Source: Streptomyces sp. NBC_00306
Lineage (GTDB): Bacteria > Actinomycetota > Actinomycetes > Streptomycetales > Streptomycetaceae
Assembly (NCBI RefSeq): GCF_036169555.1
Contig: NZ_CP108032.1
Span: 6,262,001 to 6,326,000, forward strand
Direction of reading: 5' to 3'
Length of the DNA: 64,000 nt
The position numbers and the translations under genes are program-made. Below the pieces are notes generated by a model, which made no database searches, was not told the origin of the DNA, and saw nothing but the letters and a program-made list of their open reading frames with translations. Positions 20,239 through 30,881 of the stretch are shown piece after piece (within the stretch, counting starts at the first letter, position 1; every line of letters begins with the position of its first letter).

Positions 20239-21687
20239 ATGGGATCCACCTCCGCCCACAACAATGAGGGCCTTGGCCGTCGTAGTCTGATCAAGCGGTC
20301 TGCCGCACTCGGCCTGCTGACCGTGCCGACGATGAGCTTCCTGTCCGCCTGCGCGAGCGGCGACGGTGGCAGCAGCGACAAGGTCGACAAGGGCCAGAAG
20401 TCCGCCAAGAACCCGCTCGGCGTCAACGAGACGGCGCAGCTCGAGGTGGTCATCTTCGACGGCGGATTCGGCCAGCAGTACGCACTGGACGCCGAGAAGA
20501 AGTACGAGGCCGCCTTCCCCAAGGCCCCCAAGGTCAAGCACCGGGCCACCCAGAAGATCCAGTCGGAGCTCCAGCCGCGCTTCAACGGCGGCACCCCGCC
20601 GGACCTGATCGACAACTCCGGCGCCCAGCAGATGGACATGGGCGTCCTGGTCGGCAAGAAGCAGCTCTCCGACCTCACCCCGCTGCTCGACGCGCCCTCC
20701 ATCGACGACCCCAACAAGAAGGTCCGCGACACCCTGCGGCCGGGCATCGTCGAGATGGGCCAGTTCGACGGCGAGCCGGTCTGGATCCTCTACTACGCCT
20801 ACACCGTCTACGGCGTGTGGTACTCGCAGACCAACCTCGAGAAGCTCGACTCCGCGTACCCGGAGACCTGGGACGAGATGCTCGCGCTCTGCGCGAAGGC
20901 GAAGAAGAAGGGCATCGCCGGCTGGACCTACGCGGGCAAGCACCCGTACTACCTGCCGTTCTCGCTCTACCCCTTCATCGCCAAGATCGGCGGCCGCGAG
21001 GTCCTCGACGCCATCGACAACCTGGAGCCGAAGGCCTGGGAGCACTCCGCGGTCAAGGCCGCGTTCGAGGCCTACTACGAGCTCTACAAGAAGGGCTACA
21101 TCCTCAAGGGCACGCCCGGCATCGACCACATCCAGTCCCAGACGGCCTGGACCGAGGGCAAGGCGCTCTTCATCCCCAACGGCTCCTGGGTGGAGAACGA
21201 GGCGGCGAAGACCACGCCCAAGGACTTCAAGATGATGGTGGCCGCGCCCTCCAGCCTGGACGCGTCCGACAAGCTGCCGTTCGGCACCATCTGGGCGTCC
21301 GGCGGCGAGCCCTTCATCGTGCCGGCCAAGGCGAAGAACGCCGAGGGCGGTATGGAGCAGCTGCGCATCATGCTCAGCGAGGCCTCGTCGAAGAGCTTCA
21401 CCGCGTCGGTGAAGTCCCTGACGGCGTTCAACGGCGGAACCGACGGTCTGACGCTCTCGACAGCCATGCAGTCCGGCGTCGACTCGCTGAAGAAGGCCGG
21501 CGACAACGTGGTCAACCCGCGCATCCAGGACTGGTACGTGAAGCTCCAGAAGGAGCAGATCGGCGTTGCCGGTCTCGGTGAGATGATGGCCGGCCGCGCG
21601 ACCCCCGCGGAGACCATCAAGAAGATCCAGGGCTTCGCGGACGCGGCGGCCAAGGACCAGTCGATCAAGCACTACAAGCACCAGTGA
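20239..21687 (+). CDS. ngcE: Chitobiose-type ABC importer, substrate-binding lipoprotein
   Basis: 482 residues from ATG 20239; the frame is open upstream to 20014, but the signal sequence begins here. The N-terminus is a Tat-type lipoprotein signal: GRRSLIKRSAALG, then a lipobox LSAC. The body is an extracellular solute-binding protein family 1 fold. Position directly ahead of two MalF/MalG-type permeases, with a ROK regulator behind, matches NgcE (SCO6005), the N,N'-diacetylchitobiose-binding protein. It is anchored outside the membrane and delivers the disaccharide to NgcFG. A dre-like site upstream suggests DasR control. Substrate is inferred from synteny. Confidence 0.9.
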   Translation: MGSTSAHNNEGLGRRSLIKRSAALGLLTVPTMSFLSACASGDGGSSDKVDKGQKSAKNPLGVNETAQLEVVIFDGGFGQQYALDAEKKYEAAFPKAPKVKHRATQKIQSELQPRFNGGTPPDLIDNSGAQQMDMGVLVGKKQLSDLTPLLDAPSIDDPNKKVRDTLRPGIVEMGQFDGEPVWILYYAYTVYGVWYSQTNLEKLDSAYPETWDEMLALCAKAKKKGIAGWTYAGKHPYYLPFSLYPFIAKIGGREVLDAIDNLEPKAWEHSAVKAAFEAYYELYKKGYILKGTPGIDHIQSQTAWTEGKALFIPNGSWVENEAAKTTPKDFKMMVAAPSSLDASDKLPFGTIWASGGEPFIVPAKAKNAEGGMEQLRIMLSEASSKSFTASVKSLTAFNGGTDGLTLSTAMQSGVDSLKKAGDNVVNPRIQDWYVKLQKEQIGVAGLGEMMAGRATPAETIKKIQGFADAAAKDQSIKHYKHQ

Positions 21688-21736
21688 GCAGGCGTCACCA
21701 GCGGCGGCATTCGCCGGAAGATCGGGGTCGGTAACC

Positions 21737-22660
21737 ATGCAACACGGCAAGTACCGGTTCATCGTGGGCTTCTTGGCTGCCCCCTTGGCCTTGTACGCGG
21801 TCTTCGTCATCTGGCCGTTCATCCAGTCCATCTACTATTCGTTCACGGACTGGACGGGCCTGAGCCCGGACTTCAAGATGGTCGGCTTCGACAATTACAG
21901 TCGAATGCTCGACGACGACATCTTCTGGAAATCGCTGCAGCACAGCCTCTGGTTCGCGCTGCTCCTGCCGCTGGTGACGCTCGGCCTCGCACTGTTCTTC
22001 GCGTTCATGCTGAATGTCGGCGGGCGGCGCCGGAAAGGCGCCGCCATCGCCGGTGTCCGCGGTTCGTCCTTCTACAAAATCGCGTACTTCTTCCCGCAGG
22101 TGCTGTCGATCGCGATTGTCGCCCTGCTGTTCCAGTTCGCGTACAACCCCAACGACGGTGCGATCAACGGCGCTCTCCAGGCCGTCGGTCTCGACAGCAT
22201 CCAGCCGGACTGGCTCGGCGACCCCGATCTCGCCCTGTGGTGTGTCATGGCGGTCCTGGTCTGGAGCACGGTCGGATTCTTCGTCGTCCTCTTCTCCGCC
22301 GGTATGGCGTCCATTCCCAAGGACTTCTACGAGGCGGCACTGCTCGACGGCGCGAGCCGGTTCACCACCTTCTTCCGCATCACCCTTCCGCTGCTGTGGG
22401 ACACCGTGCAGTCCGGCTGGGTCTACATGGGCATCCTCGCCCTGGGCGCGGAGTCGTTCGCGGTCGTGCAGATCATGACCGTGGGACCGGGCGGACCCGA
22501 CTACTCGACCACGGTCCTCACGCTGTACGTGTACCAAACGGCCTTCCGCGACGGACAGGCCGCCTACGCGACCACGATCGGTGTCGCCCTGCTCGTCGTC
22601 ACCCTGGCCTTCGCGGCCGTCGTGATGCGGCTGGGCCGGCGCGAGCGGCTGGAGTACTGA
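21737..22660 (+). CDS. ngcF: Chitobiose-type ABC importer, permease 1
   Basis: 307 residues, MalF-like, with about six membrane segments. The EAA loop reads EAALLDGASRFTTFFRITLP, the contact site for the ATPase. It starts 49 nt after ngcE in the same transcript. No ATP-binding subunit gene is present in the cluster; Streptomyces importers of this class usually share the multitask ATPase MsiK. Confidence 0.92.
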   Translation: MQHGKYRFIVGFLAAPLALYAVFVIWPFIQSIYYSFTDWTGLSPDFKMVGFDNYSRMLDDDIFWKSLQHSLWFALLLPLVTLGLALFFAFMLNVGGRRRKGAAIAGVRGSSFYKIAYFFPQVLSIAIVALLFQFAYNPNDGAINGALQAVGLDSIQPDWLGDPDLALWCVMAVLVWSTVGFFVVLFSAGMASIPKDFYEAALLDGASRFTTFFRITLPLLWDTVQSGWVYMGILALGAESFAVVQIMTVGPGGPDYSTTVLTLYVYQTAFRDGQAAYATTIGVALLVVTLAFAAVVMRLGRRERLEY

Positions 22661-22751
22661 TGCGGCGTCATCCCGGGGACAGGCCCTCGGACCCCCGGCA
22701 GAAAAACAGCTCGGTCGCGGTGGCCGGCACGACAGCACGAGGTGATTTCCG

Positions 22752-23672
22752 GTGAAATCCACTGACGCGCCGCCCGCCGGTGTCTCCGAGGTCCGCCAGC
22801 CGGTCATGAAGACGAAGGCGGAGCCCGCCGCCCCCGCCAAGAAGACCTCGGGCAGTGTGCTCAACGTCTTCTCGCACGGCGTGCTCGTCATCTGGGCGAT
22901 CATGGTCGTGCTGCCGCTGCTGTGGGCGGTGATGACGTCCTTCAAGACGGACCGGGCGATCTTCACCTCGCCGTGGTCGCTGCCCGACTCACTGCACTTC
23001 GAGAACTGGTCGCGCGCCTGGAGCCAGGCGCACATGAGCGACTACTTCCTCAACACCATCCTGGTCGTGGGCGGTTCGCTGATCGGCACGCTGCTGTTCG
23101 GCTCCATGGCCGCGTACGTCCTGGCGCGCTTCGACTTCCCCGGGAACCGCTTCATCTACTTCCTCTTCATCGGAGGGATGAGCTTCCCGATCATGCTGGC
23201 GCTGGTGCCGCTGTTCTACGTGCTGAACAACGTCAGCCTGCTGAACACGCTGCACGGGCTGATCCTCGTCTACATCGCCTACTCGCTGCCGTTCACGGTC
23301 TTCTTCCTGACCGCGTTCTTCCGGACGCTGCCGTCGTCGGTGGCCGAGGCCGCGATGATCGACGGCGCGTCGCACACCCGGACCTTCTTCCAGGTCATGC
23401 TGCCGATGGCCAAGCCGGGACTGATCAGCGTCGGCATCTTCAACTTCCTCGGTCAGTGGAACCAGTACATGCTGCCGACCGTGCTCAACACGGACCCGGA
23501 CCGCAAGGTGCTCTCGCAGGGTCTGGTGGAGCTGGCCGTGAGCCAGGGGTACAAGGGCGACTGGTCCGGACTGTTCGCCGGTCTGGTGATGGCGATGCTG
23601 CCGGTGCTTGCCGCGTACATCATCTTCCAGCGTCAGGTGGTGGCGGGACTGACGGCCGGCGCGATCAAGTAG
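22752..23672 (+). CDS. ngcG: Chitobiose-type ABC importer, permease 2
   Basis: 306 residues from GTG 22752 with AGGTGA upstream. MalG-like: cytosolic N-terminus rich in Pro/Ala/Lys, about six membrane helices, and the EAA motif EAAMIDGASHTRTFFQVMLP. It pairs with NgcF to form the membrane channel. It is the last gene of the operon and is followed by a perfect hairpin terminator. Confidence 0.92.
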   Translation: MKSTDAPPAGVSEVRQPVMKTKAEPAAPAKKTSGSVLNVFSHGVLVIWAIMVVLPLLWAVMTSFKTDRAIFTSPWSLPDSLHFENWSRAWSQAHMSDYFLNTILVVGGSLIGTLLFGSMAAYVLARFDFPGNRFIYFLFIGGMSFPIMLALVPLFYVLNNVSLLNTLHGLILVYIAYSLPFTVFFLTAFFRTLPSSVAEAAMIDGASHTRTFFQVMLPMAKPGLISVGIFNFLGQWNQYMLPTVLNTDPDRKVLSQGLVELAVSQGYKGDWSGLFAGLVMAMLPVLAAYIIFQRQVVAGLTAGAIK

Positions 23673-23697
23673 CCCGTCCGTGCCGAAGCGACGGCCG

Positions 23698-23725
23698 TGC
23701 CCCGGCGGGCCTTCCCGCCGGGGCA
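23698..23725 (+). terminator. Terminator after ngcG
   Basis: A 12-bp perfect GC-rich stem (TGCCCCGGCGGG and complement) with a CCTT loop, 26 nt after the ngcG stop. It separates the importer operon from rok7B7. Confidence 0.85.
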
Positions 23726-23913
23726 TTCGCCGTACCGGTGCCCTGTGCGACGGTGCGCGGGTGTCCCTCGCGCCGCTCAAGGTCTTGACGGGATAACCCC
23801 CTGGGCGTTCAGCTTAGAGTTCACAAGTTGGAGAGACGTCGGGATTGCCTCACGGGCATTCCGGCCGGGGGCGGCCGTCGTGCCGCCCACCGGGGGCAGG
23901 AGTGGATGAGTCA

Positions 23914-25113
23914 ATGGAGACTCCGGGATCGCAGACATCTCTGCACCGGGCCAACCTCGAACGGGTTGTGCGCGCGGTCCGCATGGCGGGCTCGCTGACG
24001 CAGGCCGAGATCGCGAGGAGCACCGGCCTGTCCGCGGCCACGGTCTCCAACATCGTTCGCGAACTGAAAGACGGCGGCACCGTCGAGGTCACACCCACCT
24101 CCGCGGGCGGCCGGCGGGCCCGCAGCGTCTCCCTCAGCGGTGACGCGGGCATCGTCATCGGCGTCGACTTCGGCCATACGCATCTGCGGGTCGCCGTCGG
24201 CAATCTCGCCCACCAGGTGCTGGCCGAGGAGTCGGAACCGCTCGACGTCGACGCCTCTTCCGCACAGGGCTTCGGGCGGGCCGAACAGCTGGTCAACCGG
24301 CTGATCTCGGCGACCGGTATCGGCCCGGACAAGGTGATCGGCGTGGGCCTCGGTGTGCCCGGTCCCATCGACGTGGAGTCCGGCACCCTCGGCTCCACCT
24401 CGATCCTGCCGGGCTGGACGGGGATAAACCCCAGCGAGGAGCTCTCCGGACGGCTCGGCGTCCCGGTCTACGTGGACAACGACGCCAACCTCGGCGCCCT
24501 CGGCGAGCTCGTCTGGGGCAGCGGACGGGGGGTGCGGGACCTCGCGTACATCAAGGTCGCCAGCGGTGTCGGCGCCGGTCTGGTGATCGACGGCCAGATC
24601 TACCGCGGGCCGGGCGGCACGGCCGGGGAGATCGGCCACATCACGCTGGACGAGTCCGGTCCCGTGTGCCGCTGCGGCAACCGCGGCTGCCTCGAGACGT
24701 TCGCCGCCGCCCGCTACGTCCTGCCGCTGCTCCAGTCCAGTCACGGCGTCGATCTGACCATGGAACGCGTGGTCCAGCTGGCCCGGGAGGGCGACCCCGG
24801 CTGCCGCCGGGTCGTCGCCGACGTGGGCCGCCACATCGGCAGCGGCGTCGCCAATCTCTGCAATCTCCTGAACCCGAGCCGCGTAGTACTGGGCGGGGAC
24901 CTCGCGGAGGCCGGAGAATTGGTTCTCGGACCCATTCGTGAGTCCGTCTCCCGGTACGCCATCCCCAGCGCCGCGCGGCAGCTGTCGGTGGCACCGGGCG
25001 CTCTTGGTGGACGGGCCGAGGTGCTTGGCGCACTGGCTCTGGTGCTCAGCGAAATGGGCGATTCGACCCTTCTTGACAGCGCTCTGCCGACCAGTGCGCC
25101 TGCCTTCACTTAG
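23914..25113 (+). CDS. rok7B7: ROK-family transcriptional regulator Rok7B7
   Basis: 399 residues from ATG 23914; GTG 23902, four codons earlier, is also possible. Residues about 10-65 are a winged HTH (SLTQAEIARSTGLSAATVSN). The C-terminal part is a ROK sugar-kinase-like fold with DFGHTHLRVAVG, GVGLGVPGPID, VDNDANLGALGE and the zinc motif CRCGNRGCLE. Its place between the chitobiose and xylose importers is that of SCO6008 Rok7B7, reported to repress the xylose operon and to affect carbon catabolite repression and antibiotic production. Effector is not readable from the sequence, though the ROK ligand site is intact. Probably acts on the inverted repeat ahead of xylF. Confidence 0.93.
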   Translation: METPGSQTSLHRANLERVVRAVRMAGSLTQAEIARSTGLSAATVSNIVRELKDGGTVEVTPTSAGGRRARSVSLSGDAGIVIGVDFGHTHLRVAVGNLAHQVLAEESEPLDVDASSAQGFGRAEQLVNRLISATGIGPDKVIGVGLGVPGPIDVESGTLGSTSILPGWTGINPSEELSGRLGVPVYVDNDANLGALGELVWGSGRGVRDLAYIKVASGVGAGLVIDGQIYRGPGGTAGEIGHITLDESGPVCRCGNRGCLETFAAARYVLPLLQSSHGVDLTMERVVQLAREGDPGCRRVVADVGRHIGSGVANLCNLLNPSRVVLGGDLAEAGELVLGPIRESVSRYAIPSAARQLSVAPGALGGRAEVLGALALVLSEMGDSTLLDSALPTSAPAFT

Positions 25114-25114
25114 A

Positions 25115-25143
25115 TAACGAATGGCACCGTTGTCATCTCGTTA
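25115..25143. promoter_or_regulatory. Inverted repeat ahead of xylF (candidate Rok7B7 operator)
   Basis: TAACGA at 25115-25120 and TCGTTA at 25138-25143 with a 17-bp spacer, directly after the rok7B7 stop codon and about 90 bp before xylF. Widely spaced arms of this kind resemble ROK-family (NagC/Mlc) sites. The next gene downstream is a reported Rok7B7 target. Confidence 0.45.
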
Positions 25144-25235
25144 AGGATTTACTCCTTGACGCTGGCACCGGGGCCGAGTTGACTTCCAGCCACCTCGGCC
25201 GCAACGACGCGGCCCCGTCAGGGAGGTTTCCACAG

Positions 25236-26348
25236 ATGAACGCACATCTGCGTCGTGCCGCCGTTGCTACTGCCGCCACCGCCATGGCCGTCTCGCTCGC
25301 TGCCTGTGGCAGCGCGAAGGAGTCCGGCGACAAGGCCAAGGAGTCGGGCGCCGCGAAGGGCGACGACATCACGGTCGGTCTGCTGCTGCCGGAGAACCAG
25401 ACCGCGCGCTACGAGAAGTTCGACAAGCCGCTGATCGAGAAGAAGGTCGGCGAGCTGACGAACGGCAAGGCGAAGGTCGTCTACGCCAACGCCAAGCAGG
25501 ACGCGACCCTGCAGACGCAGCAGGTCGACACCATGATCACGAACAAGGTCGACGTGCTGATCGTCGACGCTGTCGACTCCAAGGCCATAGCCGGTGGCGT
25601 CAAGAAGGCCAAGGAGGCGGGCATCCCCGTCGTCGCCTTCGACCGCCTGGCCGAGGGCCCGATCGACGCCTACACCTCCTTCGACAACGAAGAGGTCGGC
25701 CACGTCCAGGGCAAGGCGCTCCTCGGAGCGCTGGGCACCAAGGCCAAGGCCGGCTCCATCGTCATGATGAACGGTGCGATCACCGACCCGAACGCCGCGC
25801 TCTTCAAGAAGGGCGCGAAGGCCGAGCTCGATGGCAAGGTCACCGTCGGCAAGGAGTACGACACCAAGGAGTGGAAGCCGGAGAACGCCAACGCCAACAT
25901 GGAGGCGGCGATCTCGGCCCTCGGCAAGAACAAGATCGTCGGCGTCTACTCCGCCAACGACGGCATGGCGGGCGGCATCATCACCGCCCTCAAGGCCGCC
26001 GGCATCTCCCCGCTCCCGCCGGTCACCGGCCAGGACGCCGAGCTCGCCGGTGTGCAGCGCATCGTCGCGGGTGAGCAGTTCATGAGCGTCTACAAGCCGT
26101 ACCAGCCGGAGGCCGCTGCCGCCGCCGAGATGGCTGTCGCGCTCGCCAAGGGCGAGAAGCTCGACTCGATCGCCAAGGACACCGTGGACAGCCCCACCAC
26201 CAAGGGCATCCCGACCGTGCTCGTCCCGGTCGTCTCGCTGACCAAGGCCAACATCAACGACACGGTCATCAAGGACGGCGTCTACACCGTCCAGGAGATC
26301 TGCACCCCGAAGTACAAGGCTGCCTGTGACGCGGCGGGCCTGAAGTAA
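25236..26348 (+). CDS. xylF: Xylose ABC importer, substrate-binding lipoprotein
   Basis: 370 residues from ATG 25236, with GGGAGG 9 nt upstream; the frame is open from 25179 but lacks another good start. The signal peptide ends in the lipobox LAAC, so it is a membrane-anchored lipoprotein. The rest is a periplasmic-binding-protein type 1 fold of the XylF class (TVGLLLPENQTARYEKFD, a dual-lobe sugar binder). It is the first gene of xylFGH, which imports D-xylose. A long hairpin follows the gene, likely stabilising or enriching this part of the mRNA. Confidence 0.93.
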   Translation: MNAHLRRAAVATAATAMAVSLAACGSAKESGDKAKESGAAKGDDITVGLLLPENQTARYEKFDKPLIEKKVGELTNGKAKVVYANAKQDATLQTQQVDTMITNKVDVLIVDAVDSKAIAGGVKKAKEAGIPVVAFDRLAEGPIDAYTSFDNEEVGHVQGKALLGALGTKAKAGSIVMMNGAITDPNAALFKKGAKAELDGKVTVGKEYDTKEWKPENANANMEAAISALGKNKIVGVYSANDGMAGGIITALKAAGISPLPPVTGQDAELAGVQRIVAGEQFMSVYKPYQPEAAAAAEMAVALAKGEKLDSIAKDTVDSPTTKGIPTVLVPVVSLTKANINDTVIKDGVYTVQEICTPKYKAACDAAGLK

Positions 26349-26386
26349 GGCCGTGGGCCCCTCCGGGCCCGCACCCGCAGAAGCCT

Positions 26387-26440
26387 GTCCGGCGTCCCGC
26401 CCCATCCCAACCACCCCGCTGATGGGGCGGGGCGCCGGAC
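26387..26440 (+). other. Large intra-operon hairpin between xylF and xylG
   Basis: Arms 26387-26406 and 26421-26440 pair over 20 bp with one G-U wobble, with a 14-nt loop. It sits inside a co-directional operon. Such structures let the binding-protein mRNA accumulate over the distal genes by partial termination or 3'-end protection. Could also be a full terminator, with xylGH driven separately. Confidence 0.7.
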
Positions 26441-26554
26441 GGATCGTTTCGCCCCTGGTGCCGCTCCCGGGGCACTAGTTCCCTGCTGCTCAGCCTCCGC
26501 GCCACACCCCGGCGCGGCATCCCCGCCGGTCAGGCGGCGAAGGAGATGGTTCAC

Positions 26555-27330
26555 GTGTCCGCTACGCCCGTGTTGGCGTTGCGAGGGGTCTCCAAGCGAT
26601 TCGGTGCCGTCCAGGCGCTCACCGACGTAGAGCTTGAGGTCCACTCCGGAGAGGTCGTAGCCCTGGTGGGCGACAACGGCGCCGGAAAGTCCACGCTGGT
26701 CAAGACGATCGCCGGCGTGCACCCCATCGATGACGGTGTCATCGAGTGGGACGGCAAGTCGGTGTCGATCAACCGTCCGCACGACGCCCAGGCCCTGGGC
26801 ATCGCGACCGTCTACCAGGACCTCGCGCTGTGCGACAACATCGACGTTGTCGGAAACCTCTACCTCGGCCGGGAGATCCGCAAGCGCGGCATTCTCAACG
26901 AGGTCGAGATGGAGCGTCGTGCACTCGAGCTCCTGAACACGCTGTCGATCCGCATCCCCAGCGTGCGCATCCCGATCGCGTCGCTGTCCGGCGGTCAGCG
27001 CCAGACGGTGGCCATCGCCCGTTCGATGCTCGGCGAGCCCAAGCTCGTCATCCTCGACGAGCCGACCGCGGCCCTCGGTGTCGAGCAGACCGCCCAGGTC
27101 CTCGACCTCGTCGAGCGGCTGCGCGAGCGCGGTCACGCGGTGATCCTGATCAGCCACAACATGGCTGACGTCAAGGCCGTCGCCGACAAGGTCGCCGTCC
27201 TGCGCCTCGGGCGCAACAACGGTGTCTTCGACGTGAAGTCCACGTCGCAGGAAGAGATCATCTCCGCCATCACGGGCGCCACGGACAACGCCGTGACCCG
27301 TCGTGCGGCGCGCAACGCGGAGGTTCAGAA

Positions 27331-27334
<4 letters not shown>
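26555..27334 (+). CDS. xylG: Xylose ABC importer, ATP-binding protein
   Basis: 259 residues from GTG 26555, nine nt after AAGGAG; the upstream ATG 26546 abuts that site and is unlikely. Walker A GDNGAGKST, signature LSGGQRQTVAIARS, Walker B VILDEP, and the switch His in LISHN are all present. It contains a single ATPase domain, unlike the tandem XylG/RbsA of enterobacteria, so it should act as a homodimer. The stop codon overlaps the xylH start (GTGA). Confidence 0.93.
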
Positions 27335-28632
<1,298 letters not shown>

Positions 28633-28642
28633 CACAACCGGC

Positions 28643-28677
28643 CAGTGCCCGGCACCGTGACACGGTGCCGGGCACTG
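28643..28677 (+). terminator. Terminator after xylH
   Basis: A 16-bp perfect stem with a 3-nt loop, 11 nt after the xylH stop, separating it from dxs. Confidence 0.88.
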
Positions 28678-28795
28678 CTGCGTCTGGGCCGTTGGAGTGA
28701 TGCGGAACGCACCGCCCGATGACTGCGCTCCGGCGCGGAACATTAGACTCGACGAATCGGCACGCTCGACCAGCTCAACAGTCAAGGAGGCACGG

Positions 28796-30709
28796 GTGGC
28801 TTTGCTTACCCGTATCAAGGGACCGCGCGATCTGGACCGGCTCAGCCCGGAGCAGCTGGATCAGCTGGCCGCAGAGATCCGGACCTTTCTCGTCGACGCG
28901 GTCTCCAAGACCGGCGGACACCTCGGTCCCAACCTCGGCGTCGTCGAGCTGACCATCGCTCTCCACCGGGTCTTCGAGTCCCCGAAGGACAAGGTCCTGT
29001 GGGACACCGGTCACCAGAGCTACGTGCACAAGCTCCTCACCGGCCGTCAGGACTTCTCACGGCTCAAGATGAAGGGCGGCCTCTCCGGCTACCCGTCGCA
29101 GGCCGAGTCCGACCACGACGTCATCGAGAACTCCCACGCCTCCACGGTGCTCGGCTGGGCCGACGGCCTCGCCAAGGCCAACGAGGTGCTCCGCAAGGAC
29201 GACCACGTCGTCGCGGTCATCGGTGACGGAGCCCTGACCGGCGGTATGGCCTGGGAGGCGCTGAACAACATCGCCGCCGCCAAGGACCGCCCGCTCGTCA
29301 TCGTCGTCAACGACAACGAGCGCTCCTACGCGCCCACCATCGGCGGCCTGGCCAACCACCTCGCCACCCTCCGGACGACCGACGGCTACGAGCGCTTCCT
29401 CGCCCGCGGCAAGGACATCCTGGAGCGCACCCCCGTCGTCGGCAGGCCGCTCTACGAGACCCTGCACGGCGCCAAGAAGGGCCTCAAGGACTTCATCGCT
29501 CCGCAGGGCATGTTCGAGGACCTGGGACTGAAGTACGTCGGCCCCATCGACGGCCACGACATCGAGGCGCTGGAGTCCGCCCTCGCCCGCGCCAAGCGCT
29601 TCGGCGGGCCCGTGATCGTGCACTGCCTCACCGAGAAGGGCCGCGGCTACCAGCCCGCCCTCCAGGACGAGGCGGACCGCTTCCACGCGGTGGGCAAGAT
29701 CCACCCCGACACCGGTCTGCCGATCGCGAGTTCGGGACTCGACTGGACCTCCGTGTTCGGCGAGGAGATGGTCCAGCTCGGCAAGGAGCGGGAGGACATC
29801 GTGGCGATCACCGCCGCGATGCTCCAGCCGGTCGGGCTCGACAGGTTCGCCAAGGCCTTCCCCGACCGTGTCTACGACGTCGGCATCGCCGAGCAGCACG
29901 GCGCGGTCTCCGCGGCGGGTCTGGCGACCGGCGGCGTGCACCCCGTCTTCGCGGTCTACGCCACCTTCCTCAACCGCGCCTTCGACCAGGTCCTGATGGA
30001 CGTGGCCCTGCACCGCTGCGGCGTCACATTCGTCCTGGACCGCGCCGGTGTCACCGGCACCGACGGCGCCTCGCACAACGGCATGTGGGACATGTCGATC
30101 CTCCAGGTCGTCCCCGGCCTGCGGATCGCCGCCCCGCGTGACGCGGACCAGGTACGGGCCCAGCTGCGCGAGGCGGTCGAGGTCGACGACGCGCCGACCG
30201 TCGTGCGGTTCTCCAAGGGCGCCGTCGGCCCCTCGGTGCAGGCCGTGGGCCGGGTCGGAGGCATGGACGTCCTGCGGGAGGCGAAGGTTGCCGACCCCGA
30301 CGTCCTGCTCGTCTCCGTCGGCGCGCTCGCCCCGATGTGCCTGGAGATCGCCGATCTCCTCGACAAGCAGGGCATCTCCACCACCGTGATCGACCCCCGC
30401 TGGGTCAAGCCGGTCGACGAGGCCCTCGCGCCGCTCGCCGAGCTGCACCGGGTCGTCGTCACCGTCGAGGACAACAGCAGGGTCGGCGGCGTCGGATCCG
30501 CCGTCGCCCAGGCGCTGCGGGACGCCGGCGTTGATGTCCCGCTGCGTGACTTCGGCATCCCGCCGCGCTTCCTCGACCACGCCTCCCGCAAGGAGGTCAT
30601 GGCCGAGATCGGCCTGACGGCACCGGACATCGCCCGTCAGGTGACGGGGCTCGTGGCCAGGCTCGACGGCCGTTTCGACAGCGAGGCCGTGGAGCCCGCC
30701 CGCGACTGA
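28796..30709 (+). CDS. dxs: 1-deoxy-D-xylulose-5-phosphate synthase
   Basis: 637 residues from GTG 28796, which follows AAGGAGG by 6 nt; the frame extends upstream to 28697 without a better start. A ThDP enzyme joining pyruvate and glyceraldehyde 3-phosphate to DXP, the entry step of the MEP isoprenoid pathway. Diagnostic segments: GHQSYVHKLLTGR, GDGALTGGMAWEALNN (ThDP/Mg binding), ending in the transketolase C domain with VTVEDNSRVGGVGSAV. The length is usual. ATGACT and TAGACT around 28719-28749 may be its promoter, though 19-bp spacing is long. Streptomycetes often have two dxs copies; this is the core-region one. Confidence 0.96.
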   Translation: MALLTRIKGPRDLDRLSPEQLDQLAAEIRTFLVDAVSKTGGHLGPNLGVVELTIALHRVFESPKDKVLWDTGHQSYVHKLLTGRQDFSRLKMKGGLSGYPSQAESDHDVIENSHASTVLGWADGLAKANEVLRKDDHVVAVIGDGALTGGMAWEALNNIAAAKDRPLVIVVNDNERSYAPTIGGLANHLATLRTTDGYERFLARGKDILERTPVVGRPLYETLHGAKKGLKDFIAPQGMFEDLGLKYVGPIDGHDIEALESALARAKRFGGPVIVHCLTEKGRGYQPALQDEADRFHAVGKIHPDTGLPIASSGLDWTSVFGEEMVQLGKEREDIVAITAAMLQPVGLDRFAKAFPDRVYDVGIAEQHGAVSAAGLATGGVHPVFAVYATFLNRAFDQVLMDVALHRCGVTFVLDRAGVTGTDGASHNGMWDMSILQVVPGLRIAAPRDADQVRAQLREAVEVDDAPTVVRFSKGAVGPSVQAVGRVGGMDVLREAKVADPDVLLVSVGALAPMCLEIADLLDKQGISTTVIDPRWVKPVDEALAPLAELHRVVVTVEDNSRVGGVGSAVAQALRDAGVDVPLRDFGIPPRFLDHASRKEVMAEIGLTAPDIARQVTGLVARLDGRFDSEAVEPARD

Positions 30710-30750
30710 CCGTCACCCGGTTGACGCGAATGGCGCTGCACAGCGTGCAT

Positions 30751-30800
30751 GAATAGGGGCCGGAGGGTCACCCTGGTGGGGTGGTCCTTCCGGCCCATTC
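30751..30800 (+). terminator. Terminator-like hairpin after dxs
   Basis: An imperfect stem, GGGCCGGAGGGTCACC pairing with GGTGGTCCTTCCGGCCC with one bulge, about 45 nt after the dxs stop and before the permease gene. Confidence 0.6.
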
Positions 30801-30881
30801 GCGTGAAGCGTGCTGTGACGGCCGCCCGTGGACCACCCACCGTCCCGATGATGTCGGGGACGTCAAGCGTGGAGGTGCACG

